Both the position numbers and the translations under genes were made by a program. Of a stretch of DNA of 32,996 nucleotides, positions 7,994 through 15,693 are shown piece by piece; the stretch's first letter is position 1, and each line of letters begins with the position of its first letter. This DNA is from an uncultured Actinomycetes bacterium (GTDB taxonomy: Bacteria > Actinomycetota > Actinomycetes > Mycobacteriales > Nakamurellaceae). The stretch is taken from contig CALANS010000001.1 of assembly GCA_937926105.1 (NCBI GenBank), positions 1 to 32,996 on the forward strand, written 5' to 3'. The notes beneath the pieces were generated by a model. That model did no database searches and had not been told where the DNA came from. It saw nothing but the letters and a program-made list of their open reading frames with translations.

Positions 7994-9325
7994 TTAACTC
8001 TGCCGTCGCAACGCGCGCAGCGACAGGGGATATCCCACACCGGTGACGAGGTACACGGCGGCCATCGCCAGCAGCAGGGCCACGCTGCGCCCATCGGACG
8101 GCACCACCAGCGCCCCGATCGCGAAAGCGCCCACGTAGGCGACGTTGTTCACCGTGTCGTACAGCGCGAAAACCCGCCCTACGTAGGCGTCGTCGGAGGT
8201 GTCCTGCACGATCGCATCCACGCACACCTTGGCCGACTGGTAGACGAACGCCAAGATCGGCGCCGCGATGATCGTCGTCACCATGGTGAACGGCGGCCCG
8301 CAGGTCAGCACCGTCACCGCCGCCAGGCCCATCAACGACACCAGCATTGCGGTCCGGCCGAGCCAGCGCACGATCGCCGGCGTCGCCACCGCGCCGGCCA
8401 GCAGCCCCACCGAGATCGCGGCGAGCACCTCCGCCAGCCCGTTCAGGCCGGGCAGCAGCGGCCCCACCGGCTCGGTGAAGTGGTGCTGGTAGAGCAGCAG
8501 GATCAGCAGGGTAGCCACGCCGAAGCAGAACCGGACCAGCACCACCACCGAGATGGCCAGCCCGATCATCGGCCGGCGCACCGCGTGCCCGAAGCCTCCG
8601 GCCAGGCCCGCCAGCACGGCGCGCAGCGGCTGGGCGGGCTCGTCGGTCTCATCGGGGCCGAGCGCGGTGCGGGCGAACCCCGAGGTCAGCAGCACGGCCA
8701 GCAGGTAGAAGACCACCACGCTGGCGGTGACGCCGGCCACCGGCAGGTCGGTGTCCCCGACGATGTCGCGCATCACGATGGCGTAGCCCCCGCCGGCGGC
8801 GGTGGCCACCGCCCCGCTGGTGGTGGTGACGGCGTTGCCCTCCACCAGGTTCCGACGATGCACGGTGTGGGGTAGCGCGGCCGACAGCCCCGACCCGACG
8901 AACCGGGCGGCTCCGGTGACGGCCAGCGCCGACACCAGCAACAGCCAGGACGGTGCCCCGGCGGCGAGTTCGACGGCGACCACCGCGACCAGCAGCGCCC
9001 GGAGCACCGTGGCGGTGATGATCACCCCGCGGCGCGACCAGCGGTCCAGCAGTGCCCCGGCGAACGGCCCGATGATCGAGTAGGGCAGCAGCAGCACGGC
9101 GAAGCCGCCGGCGATGGCCGCCGCAGAACTCTGCCGCTCCGGGTTGAACAGCACCGCGCTGACCAGCGCCCCCTGGAACGCCCCGTCCCCGAACGAGGAC
9201 AGCACCCTGACACCGATCAGCCGGCGCAGCCCCGAGATCGCCAGCAGGCCCCGCAGGCTGGCGGCGTAGGGGTGCACGGCCCGGTAGTCGGTGGCGTGTG
9301 CCACCGCCGCGTCACCGCCATCCAC
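7994..9325 (-). CDS. Major facilitator superfamily transporter
   Basis: A 443-residue polytopic membrane protein with about 10-12 hydrophobic segments. GALLDRWSRRGVI near residues 90-102 matches the MFS loop 2-3 motif A. Gene order (next to yqgE, upstream of leuS) matches M. tuberculosis Rv0037c, an MFS-family exporter of unknown substrate. It is divergent from yqgE with about 80 bp between the starts and convergent with the GNAT gene. The ATG at 9325 gives a short hydrophilic N-terminus before the first helix; a slightly later start is possible. Drug or metabolite export is the usual guess for the family and nothing here narrows it. Confidence 0.85.
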   Translation of the reverse strand: MDGGDAAVAHATDYRAVHPYAASLRGLLAISGLRRLIGVRVLSSFGDGAFQGALVSAVLFNPERQSSAAAIAGGFAVLLLPYSIIGPFAGALLDRWSRRGVIITATVLRALLVAVVAVELAAGAPSWLLLVSALAVTGAARFVGSGLSAALPHTVHRRNLVEGNAVTTTSGAVATAAGGGYAIVMRDIVGDTDLPVAGVTASVVVFYLLAVLLTSGFARTALGPDETDEPAQPLRAVLAGLAGGFGHAVRRPMIGLAISVVVLVRFCFGVATLLILLLYQHHFTEPVGPLLPGLNGLAEVLAAISVGLLAGAVATPAIVRWLGRTAMLVSLMGLAAVTVLTCGPPFTMVTTIIAAPILAFVYQSAKVCVDAIVQDTSDDAYVGRVFALYDTVNNVAYVGAFAIGALVVPSDGRSVALLLAMAAVYLVTGVGYPLSLRALRRQS

Positions 9326-9405
9326 GGCACAAACGGTACGGGAGTCGCCCAGCCGCCGCGTCGGATCGGCCCGGATGGGCGGCGAGGACGACGGCTAGGA
9401 CGACA

Positions 9406-9987
9406 ATGGGCACGATGAGCGCGCTGGACATGGCCGGACCGGGCTGGTTGCTGGTGGCGACCCCGCGGCTGGGCGACCCGAACTTCCGGCGGACGGTGGT
9501 GTACCTGATCGCGCACGGGTCCGACGGCACCATCGGAGTGATCCTCAATCGACCCAGCGAGACCGCGGTGCACACCATCCTGCCGGCCTGGGCGGGGCAC
9601 GTCAGCCGCCCGCAGGCGGTGTACGTCGGCGGACCGGTGCAGACCAGTGCGGCGATGTGCCTGGCCGTGCTGCGCCCGGGGATCGATCCGGGCGAGCGGG
9701 CGTCGATGGCCAGGGTGACGGGCTCGGTGGTGCTGGTCGACCTGGACGCCGAACCCGACGCGGTGACAGAGGACCTGCGCGGGCTGCGGATCTATGCGGG
9801 GCATGCGGGGTGGGGCGCCGACCAGCTGGCCGACGAGGTCGATGAGGGGGCGTGGTACGTGCTGCCGGGGCTACCCGACGACGTGCTGGCCGGGCCGAGG
9901 ACCGACCTGTGGTTCCGAGTGCTGCGCCGCCAGCCGATGCCGCTCGCGTTGGCCGCCTACCACCCGGGGGATCTCAGCCGAAACTGA
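9406..9987 (+). CDS. YqgE/AlgH family protein (UPF0301)
   Basis: A 193-residue member of the YqgE/AlgH family. Conserved blocks are GWLLVATPRLGDPNFRRTVVYL at the N-terminus with the following GTIGVILNRPS, then YVGGPV in the middle and RIYAGHAGWGADQL-DEVDEGAWYV in the second half. The biochemical role of this cytoplasmic family is not established. The ortholog in M. tuberculosis by position is Rv0038. The frame is open upstream; I chose ATG 9406 because conserved sequence starts about ten residues later and a TAGGAC box lies close upstream. ATG 9415 is an alternative. It converges on the SdpI-like gene across a short tandem repeat. Confidence 0.9.
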   Translation: MGTMSALDMAGPGWLLVATPRLGDPNFRRTVVYLIAHGSDGTIGVILNRPSETAVHTILPAWAGHVSRPQAVYVGGPVQTSAAMCLAVLRPGIDPGERASMARVTGSVVLVDLDAEPDAVTEDLRGLRIYAGHAGWGADQLADEVDEGAWYVLPGLPDDVLAGPRTDLWFRVLRRQPMPLALAAYHPGDLSRN

Positions 9988-10071
9988 TCCGGGCCTCGCG
10001 CTTATCAACGCGGCTTCCGCTGATCAACTCGGCTGATCTGTGACGGATGTGACGGAAGTTGCCGAGTTCAC

Positions 10072-10156
10072 CCGCGCCGGCCGGTTCCGCTGCCCGCGCC
10101 GGCCGGTTCCGCTGCCCGCGCCGGCAGGTTCAGCCACCCGCGCCGACCGGTTCAGG
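10072..10156. repeat. 22-bp tandem repeat, about 3.9 copies
   Basis: A 22-bp unit starting CCGCGCCGGCCGGTTC is repeated at 10072, 10094, 10116 and (partial) 10138. The first two copies are identical and the later two have drifted. It fills the gap between the convergent yqgE and SdpI-like genes and runs into the last codon of the latter. The GC-rich self-complementary GCCGGC core could give weak termination. Confidence 0.8.
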
Positions 10157-10631
10157 TAGTGGCGCCGACCTGGGTAGTGGTGCCCGGCGGCTGTGCACTC
10201 CCGCATCCCCCGTCACCGCACCCGCAGCCGCCACAGCAGCCGCCCGCCGCCTCCGGTTTGCGTGCCGGCCGCGGCACCGTGCGCGCCGCCCGCTCCCCCA
10301 TCGACGAGGCCGCCACGAGCTGGCCGAACAGCCCGACCAGGCCGAGCACCGCGACCACGATCGCACCCGCCACCCCGATCGGCAGCGCCAGCACCAGCAC
10401 CGCACACAGCACACCGACGCCGGCGGCGGCGCCCACCAGCGGTGCGGCCACCTTGTTGGCCAGCGCGAACGCCCGCTCACTGGCCATCGCCGCCGGGGTA
10501 TGCAACCCAAGCCGGCCCCGCCGGTCCAGGGTGCCGTCCCAGCCGCGCAGCGCGGTCACCGCCGACGGCAGGGCCAGCACCAGCAGCACCGCGGCGAGCG
10601 GAATCGTCAGGGCGAGCGGAGCATGCGACAC
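10152..10631 (-). CDS. SdpI-like membrane protein with Cys-rich tail
   Basis: A 159-residue membrane protein with hydrophobic segments at about 5-27, 61-82 and 84-107. GRLGLHTPAAMASERAFALANK (39-60) resembles the conserved loop of the SdpI immunity-protein family (GxRTPxxxxSxEAW-type). By position it corresponds to the small membrane protein Rv0039c of M. tuberculosis. The cytoplasmic or external tail is unusual: five cysteines in twelve residues (C132, C133, C136, C138, C143) separated by Gly, a likely metal- or thiol-active cluster. The GTG start at 10631 is chosen because an actinobacterial -10 (TACCAT, minus strand) ends 7 nt before it. It is divergent from the leuS leader. Function is unknown. 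Confidence 0.8.
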   Translation of the reverse strand: MSHAPLALTIPLAAVLLVLALPSAVTALRGWDGTLDRRGRLGLHTPAAMASERAFALANKVAAPLVGAAAGVGVLCAVLVLALPIGVAGAIVVAVLGLVGLFGQLVAASSMGERAARTVPRPARKPEAAGGCCGGCGCGDGGCGSAQPPGTTTQVGATT

Positions 10632-10638
10632 GACGCCG

Positions 10639-10644
10639 ATGGTA
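10639..10644 (-). promoter_or_regulatory. Putative -10 box of the SdpI-like gene
   Basis: TACCAT on the minus strand, 7 nt from the GTG start at 10631, fits TAnnnT and a leaderless transcript. No good -35 is seen. Confidence 0.45.
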
Positions 10645-10698
10645 GTGCGGGCCGCGCCCACGGAGGATATGGGTCGCGACCCCGCACCAGCACGGCGG

Positions 10699-10704
10699 TA
10701 TGAT
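10699..10704 (+). promoter_or_regulatory. Putative -10 box of the leuS leader
   Basis: TATGAT is close to the ideal -10 and ends 6 nt before the GTG of the leucine leader peptide. A perfect 12-bp palindrome GGGTCGCGACCC (10671-10682) sits at the -35 position and could be an operator. Confidence 0.6.
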
Positions 10705-10710
10705 CGCCGC

Positions 10711-10746
10711 GTGGCACGCACACTGCTCCTTCCCGGGCCGCGCTGA
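10711..10746 (+). CDS. Leucine-rich leader peptide of leuS
   Basis: An 11-codon frame reading [11 protein letters not shown] then TGA. It has three consecutive leucine codons (CTG CTC CTT at 10723-10731), as expected for a classical amino-acid attenuation leader. It starts 6 nt after a TATGAT -10, so it would be translated from a leaderless mRNA. A perfect intrinsic terminator follows 37 nt after its stop and leuS begins beyond that. Ribosome stalling at the Leu codons when charged tRNA-Leu is scarce would be expected to favour read-through into leuS. The arrangement is seen in the sequence; the mechanism is inferred. Confidence 0.75.
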   Translation: MARTLLLPGPR

Positions 10747-10783
10747 TCGGACCGGGCCCACCGGGCTCGGCGGCGGCGCGGCG

Positions 10784-10812
10784 ATCCCTCCTGGACCCAG
10801 GAGGGATTTTTT
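10784..10812 (+). terminator. Attenuator terminator before leuS
   Basis: A perfect 10-bp stem (ATCCCTCCTG at 10784-10793 with CAGGAGGGAT at 10798-10807) closes a 4-nt loop and runs into six T residues (10807-10812). It lies about 80 nt before the leuS start, downstream of the Leu-Leu-Leu leader peptide, so it would stop transcription before leuS unless an alternative fold forms. Confidence 0.88.
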
Positions 10813-10891
10813 GTGCCCACCGGACGGTGCAGGGGCGCCGGCACCGGCGGTGACGGGATCGGCAGACGGACTTGAGGCGAAGGACGAGACG

Positions 10892-13867
10892 ATGACGGGC
10901 AATACCGAGGAACCCACCGCAGCGCAGGCATCGGCCGGCGTGGCCACCGCCGCGAGCCTCGCCGACGCCCTTCCCCCGCACCGGTACACCGCCGAGCTGG
11001 CCAACCGGATCGAGGCCCGCTGGCAGGACTTCTGGGAGTCGCACGGCACATTCCACGCGCCGAACCCGGCCGGGCCGCTGGCCGACCCCGCGGCGGTGGT
11101 ACCCGCCGACAAGACCTACGTGCTGGACATGTTCCCCTACCCGTCCGGGGCGGGGCTGCACGTCGGTCATCCGCTGGGGTACATCGGCACCGATGTGCTG
11201 GGACGCTATCTGCGGATGACGGGCCGAAACGTGCTGCACACGGTGGGCTACGACGCCTTCGGGCTGCCCGCCGAGCAGTACGCGGTCCGCACCGGGACCC
11301 ACCCGCGCAGCACCACCGAGGCCAACGTGGCCCGCTACCGGGCGCAGCTGCGCCGGTTGGGTTTCGCGCACGATCCCCGCCGCAGCGTGGCTACCACCGA
11401 CCCCGGGTTCTTCCGGTGGACGCAGTGGATCTTCCTGCAGATCTTCAATTCCTGGTTCGATCCGGAGGCCGGCGACGGGGTCGGCGCCGCCCGACCCATC
11501 GGCACGCTGGCCGAGCAGTTCGCCTCCGGAATGCGCGAGGTGCCGGGTGGCCGGGCCTGGGCTGAGTTGACCGTCGCCGAGCAGCAGAAGGTCCTGGCCG
11601 GCTACCGGCTGGCCTATATCGACGAGGCCCCGGTCAACTGGTGCCCCGGCCTGGGCACGGTGCTGAGCAACGAGGAGATCACCCCCGAGGGCACCAGCGA
11701 AATCGGCAACTTCCCGGTCTTTCGGCGCAACCTGCGCCAGTGGATGATGCGGATCACCGCCTACGCCGACCGGCTGGTGGACGATCTGGACCGGCTGGAC
11801 TGGCCGGACTCGATCAAGTCCATGCAGCGCAACTGGATCGGCCGGTCCACCGGCGCGCGCGTCTCATTCCCCGTTGTCGGGGTGGACGGCGGCGACGCCG
11901 CCGGAGACGGTGCTGGTTCTGGGGATGAATCGTCACCGACCATTGACGTCTACACCACCCGGCCGGACACCCTGTTCGGCGCGACCTACATGGTGCTGGC
12001 TCCGGAGCATCCGCTGATCGATGAGATCGCCGCGGACTCCTGGCCCTCCGGTACCAAGCCGGCCTGGACCGGCGGGGCGGATACTCCGAAGCAGGCGGTT
12101 GCCGACTACCGGCTGGCGGCATCCCGCAAGTCCGACCTGGACCGGCAGGAGAACCGCGACAAGACAGGCGTTTTCACCGGGAGCTACGCCGTCAATCCGG
12201 CCACCGGCGGGCGTGTTCCGATCTTCATCGCGGACTACGTGCTGATGGGCTATGGCACCGGCGCGATCATGGCGGTGCCGGCACAGGACACCCGGGACTG
12301 GGACTTCGCCCGAGCCTTCGACCTACCGATCGTGCGGACCGTCCAGCCGCCGGACGATCACGACGAGAACGCCGCCTACACCGGTGACGGGGCAGCCATC
12401 AACTCCGCCAACGCGGAGATCTCGCTGAACGGCCTGGGTGTCGCCGACGCGAAGTCGGCGATCATCGACTGGCTGGGGCGCAAAGGGTTCGGCGAGCCGC
12501 AGGTGCAGTACAAGCTGCGTGACTGGCTGTTTTCCCGGCAGCGGTACTGGGGTGAGCCGTTCCCCATCGTCTTCGACGAGAACGACGTGGCGATCGCGTT
12601 GCCCGACCGGTACCTGCCGTTGGAGCTGCCCGAGGTGCAGGACTACTCACCGCAGACCTTCGATCCGCAGGATGCGACCTCGACACCGGTGCCGCCGTTG
12701 AATCGCGCCACCGAATGGAAGACGGTGACGCTGGATCTGGGCGACGGGCCACGGGAATACCGGCGCGAGCTGAACGTGATGCCGCAATGGGCCGGCTCCT
12801 GCTGGTACGAACTGCGCTACCTGGACCCCACCAACGATAAGTACTTCTGCGACCCGGATGTCGAGAAGTATTGGATGGGCCCCAGAAATGAACACAGCCC
12901 CCGAGGCGTCAAGGACCCGGGCGGCGTCGACCTGTATGTCGGCGGTGTGGAGCACGCGGTACTGCACCTGCTGTATTCCCGGTTCTGGCACAAGGTGCTG
13001 TACGACCTGGGGCACGTGTCCAGCGAGGAGCCGTTCCGCCGGCTGTTCAACCAGGGCTACATCCAGGCCTACGCCTACACCGACGATCGGGGCGTGTACG
13101 TTCCGGCCGAGGAGGTGACCGAAGACTCGCCCGGCGAGTACTTTTTCGACGGGAAGCCCGTGCACCGCGAGTACGGGAAGATGGGCAAGTCGCTGAACAA
13201 CGTCGTCACCCCCGACGTGATGTGCGAAACCTACGGCGCGGACACGTTCCGGCTGTACGAGATGTCGATGGGGCCGCTGGACGAGTCCCGGCCGTGGCAG
13301 ACCCGCGCCGTGCTGGGTTCTCAGCGTTACCTGCAACGGCTGTGGCGCACCGTCATCGACGAGCAGACCGGCGACGTGATCGTCACCGATTCTGCGCCGG
13401 ACGACGAGACCCGAAAGCTGTTGCACCGCACCATCGACGGTGTCTCGTCGGACTATGCCGGCATGTTGTACAACACGGCGATCGCCAAGCTGATCGTGCT
13501 GGTCAACCAAGTCACCAAGGCCGGCGGGCGGGTGTCGCGGGAGGTGGTCGAGCCGCTGGTGCTGATGACGGCGCCGCTGGCCCCGCACGTCGCCGAGGAG
13601 CTGTGGAACCGGTTGGGGCACGCCGACTCCCTGGCGCACGGGCCGTTCCCGGTGGCCGATCCGGCGCTGCTGACGCTGGACGAGGTGGAGTACCCGATCC
13701 AGGTCAAGGGCAAGGTGCGCTCGCATATCACGGTGCCGGCGGACGCCGACGGAGCAGCGATCGAAGCGGCGGCGCTGGCCGATCCGCGGATCGCGGAGAT
13801 CCTGGCCGGTGCGGCGCCCCGCAAGGTGGTGGTGGTCCCCGGCCGGATGGTGTCGATCGTCCCGTGA
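10892..13867 (+). CDS. leuS: Leucyl-tRNA synthetase
   Basis: A 991-residue class I leucyl-tRNA synthetase. The HIGH-type signature HVGH is at residues 90-93 within [19 protein letters not shown], and KMSKS appears as KMGKS at about 763-767 ([14 protein letters not shown]). The editing (CP1) domain is present, with [21 protein letters not shown] and [19 protein letters not shown]. The frame stays open upstream to 10700, but that part overlaps the leader peptide and terminator, so I use ATG 10892. The first ~25 residues are a low-complexity extension. The gene is preceded by a leucine attenuator, so expression should rise when charged tRNA-Leu is limiting. The length is close to that of mycobacterial LeuS. 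Confidence 0.97.
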   Translation: MTGNTEEPTAAQASAGVATAASLADALPPHRYTAELANRIEARWQDFWESHGTFHAPNPAGPLADPAAVVPADKTYVLDMFPYPSGAGLHVGHPLGYIGTDVLGRYLRMTGRNVLHTVGYDAFGLPAEQYAVRTGTHPRSTTEANVARYRAQLRRLGFAHDPRRSVATTDPGFFRWTQWIFLQIFNSWFDPEAGDGVGAARPIGTLAEQFASGMREVPGGRAWAELTVAEQQKVLAGYRLAYIDEAPVNWCPGLGTVLSNEEITPEGTSEIGNFPVFRRNLRQWMMRITAYADRLVDDLDRLDWPDSIKSMQRNWIGRSTGARVSFPVVGVDGGDAAGDGAGSGDESSPTIDVYTTRPDTLFGATYMVLAPEHPLIDEIAADSWPSGTKPAWTGGADTPKQAVADYRLAASRKSDLDRQENRDKTGVFTGSYAVNPATGGRVPIFIADYVLMGYGTGAIMAVPAQDTRDWDFARAFDLPIVRTVQPPDDHDENAAYTGDGAAINSANAEISLNGLGVADAKSAIIDWLGRKGFGEPQVQYKLRDWLFSRQRYWGEPFPIVFDENDVAIALPDRYLPLELPEVQDYSPQTFDPQDATSTPVPPLNRATEWKTVTLDLGDGPREYRRELNVMPQWAGSCWYELRYLDPTNDKYFCDPDVEKYWMGPRNEHSPRGVKDPGGVDLYVGGVEHAVLHLLYSRFWHKVLYDLGHVSSEEPFRRLFNQGYIQAYAYTDDRGVYVPAEEVTEDSPGEYFFDGKPVHREYGKMGKSLNNVVTPDVMCETYGADTFRLYEMSMGPLDESRPWQTRAVLGSQRYLQRLWRTVIDEQTGDVIVTDSAPDDETRKLLHRTIDGVSSDYAGMLYNTAIAKLIVLVNQVTKAGGRVSREVVEPLVLMTAPLAPHVAEELWNRLGHADSLAHGPFPVADPALLTLDEVEYPIQVKGKVRSHITVPADADGAAIEAAALADPRIAEILAGAAPRKVVVVPGRMVSIVP

Positions 13868-14006
13868 GCCACCACCGGGCCCTCGGCCACCGTGCCGTGC
13901 CGTGGCGTGGCGCGCGTGATCTGCGTGCCGATCTGCCAGATGCGTGCGCTATTACACACGCGCACGACGGTCGGGCACGCGGATCGCGTCGAGACAGGGT
14001 GATCGC

Positions 14007-14633
14007 GTGACGGCGCTGGAGCTGGAGATCGTGCGGCTGCAGGTGCAGGTGCGGCCGCTCAAGCCAGGGCGTGCCCCCTGGCGGGTGTACGAACCCGCCG
14101 CGTTGCAGCGGGTCTGGATGCTCGCCGTCTCCGCCGATGGGTCCGTGGGGGTGGACGTGGATGGCACCGAATACCTCGACGTGCACAACAGGACGCATCC
14201 ACAAACCCGAGATCGCAAGGGGCGGGCCGGGATCAGCGTGATGGCCACCGGCGACTACCTCGCCCTGCGCGAGCGGTACGGGCCGCATGTGCTCGACGGG
14301 ATCGCCGGCGAATCGGTGCTGGTGGACTACGCTCCGGGGCTCGCCGGGCGCCCGATGCCGGAGTCGGTGTCGGTCCGCGGCCCGGACGGTGACCCGCTGA
14401 CGCTGGCCGGCGTGCATATCGCCGAGCCGTGCGTGGAGTTCAGCCGGTTCTGCCTGCGGCTGCCACCCTCGGACCGCGTCGGCGACGACGTCACCACTGC
14501 ACTGGCCGATCTGGGCGGCGGCGCTCGCGGATACAAGATGGCGGCCGTGGGCACCGGCCGGATCCGGGTCGGAGACGTGCTGTTGATCGGCCCGCTGATC
14601 GACACGGCCGGATCCGGGTCGACGTGTTGTTGA
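14007..14633 (+). CDS. MOSC domain protein with altered C-terminus
   Basis: A 208-residue MOSC-domain protein. MOSC proteins bind sulfur or molybdenum-cofactor-type ligands through a conserved cysteine; the best candidate here is in VHIAEPCVEFSRFC. Other family-like parts are VHNRTHPQTRDRKGRAGISVMATGDYL and the GIAGESVLVDY segment. The GTG at 14007 follows an AGGG about 8 nt upstream. The last nine codons (ending GSGSTCC) arise from a local duplication. The segment at 14547 is repeated imperfectly at about 14606 and again at 14640, and the middle copy shifts the frame onto an early TGA. The undisturbed copy would end at TAG 14706-14708 after VGDVLLIDPWIDAAG. The core domain is intact, so the product may still work. 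Confidence 0.7.
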   Translation: MTALELEIVRLQVQVRPLKPGRAPWRVYEPAALQRVWMLAVSADGSVGVDVDGTEYLDVHNRTHPQTRDRKGRAGISVMATGDYLALRERYGPHVLDGIAGESVLVDYAPGLAGRPMPESVSVRGPDGDPLTLAGVHIAEPCVEFSRFCLRLPPSDRVGDDVTTALADLGGGARGYKMAAVGTGRIRVGDVLLIGPLIDTAGSGSTCC

Positions 14634-14708
14634 TCGACCGTGGGCACCGGCCGGATCCGGGTCGGAGACGTGCTGCTGATCGACCCGTGGATCGACGCCG
14701 CCGGATAG
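14547..14708 (+). repeat. Imperfect triplication at the MOSC gene 3' end
   Basis: A GGCCGGATCCGGGTCG-containing segment occurs three times, starting at 14556, 14606 and 14649. The first and third copies are 93 nt apart, so they are in the same frame. The middle copy is 50 nt after the first and lacks 3 nt, so it is out of frame and supplies the stop at 14631. The third copy carries what looks like the original gene end. Confidence 0.85.
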
Positions 14709-14793
14709 TCGGGCCCTTGGCCCCTGCCCGCCGCCGTCCGGATGCTGCGAAGATCGACCCGACGGGGTCGCGGCGACACGGGAGGTTCGGGCG

Positions 14794-15693
14794 ATGACGG
14801 AAGTGGAACGGGAAGCCACCGGCGGGGTGCTGGTCGCAGTGGACGGGTCGGAGCAGGCGGGTCGGGCGCTGGCCTGGGCGGTCGAGGAGGCGCGCGGACG
14901 GGGCGTCGGGCTGACCATCGCGCACAGCTATCACTGGCCCGCCTCCGGGTTGGGCGCCATGGAGGCGGCCGGGTTCCTGATGGACGCCCTGGAACAGGAT
15001 TCAGTGGAGATCCTGAGTGCGGCGGCCGACTCGGCCCGCGCGCAGGCCCCCGATCTGGCCGTGCACACCGTGTCGCGGCAGGGCCCGCCGGTCCCCACGC
15101 TGGTGCAGTTGTCCCGCGGCCGGGAGTTGGTGGTGGTCGGTTCGCGCGGTCTGGGCGGGTTCACCGGGATGCTGCTGGGCTCGGTGGGCACCGGGCTGGT
15201 GGCCAACGCCCCGTGCCCGGTGGCGGTGGTGCGCGGCGAGCGCACGCCCGACCCGGGTGACCCGGTGCTGGTCGGGGTGGACGGTTCGGCGAGCGCCGAG
15301 GCGGTGCTGACGGAGGCGTTCGCTGCGGCACAGCGCCGGGGCTGCCCGCTGCTGGCGGTGCATGCGTGGCAGGACCCGACCGCCGACCTGCGTACCGCGC
15401 GTGGCCGTGATGACGGTGAGCGGGGCCAGTTATGGCAGCGGTCAGTGTCCGACGCGCTGGCCGAGCAGGTGCGCCGGGTGGGTGCGGCGTTCGAATCGGT
15501 GACCGTTCAAGCGGTGACGAGCATCGGCCGGCCCGCCGCCGCGCTGCTGGAGCGGGCCGAATCCGCGCAGTTGGTGGTGGTGGGCACCCGCGGGCGAGGC
15601 GATCTCGCCGGCCTCCTACTGGGCTCCACCAGCCGGGCGATGGTGCAGCATGCCCCGTGCCCGGTGATCGTAGTGCGCCCCCACGAGGACTGA
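14794..15693 (+). CDS. Tandem universal stress protein
   Basis: A 299-residue protein with two UspA domains, at about 11-147 and 156-294. Each has the start VLVAVDGSE / VLVGVDGSA and the ATP-binding glycine pattern: GSRGLGGFTGMLLGS (116-130) and GTRGRGDLAGLLLGS (264-278), each followed by APCPVxVVR. Two-domain ATP-binding Usps are common in Mycobacteriales and are linked to dormancy and stress. The ATG at 14794 has GGAGG 8 nt upstream. The stop overlaps the start of the next gene (TGATG), so the two are translationally coupled. Confidence 0.93.
   Translation: MTEVEREATGGVLVAVDGSEQAGRALAWAVEEARGRGVGLTIAHSYHWPASGLGAMEAAGFLMDALEQDSVEILSAAADSARAQAPDLAVHTVSRQGPPVPTLVQLSRGRELVVVGSRGLGGFTGMLLGSVGTGLVANAPCPVAVVRGERTPDPGDPVLVGVDGSASAEAVLTEAFAAAQRRGCPLLAVHAWQDPTADLRTARGRDDGERGQLWQRSVSDALAEQVRRVGAAFESVTVQAVTSIGRPAAALLERAESAQLVVVGTRGRGDLAGLLLGSTSRAMVQHAPCPVIVVRPHED

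Noticed and set aside
10700..10891. N-terminal extension of LeuS by 64 codons
   Set aside because: The extension would be read through the leader peptide and the intrinsic terminator, and it has no similarity to LeuS N-termini.
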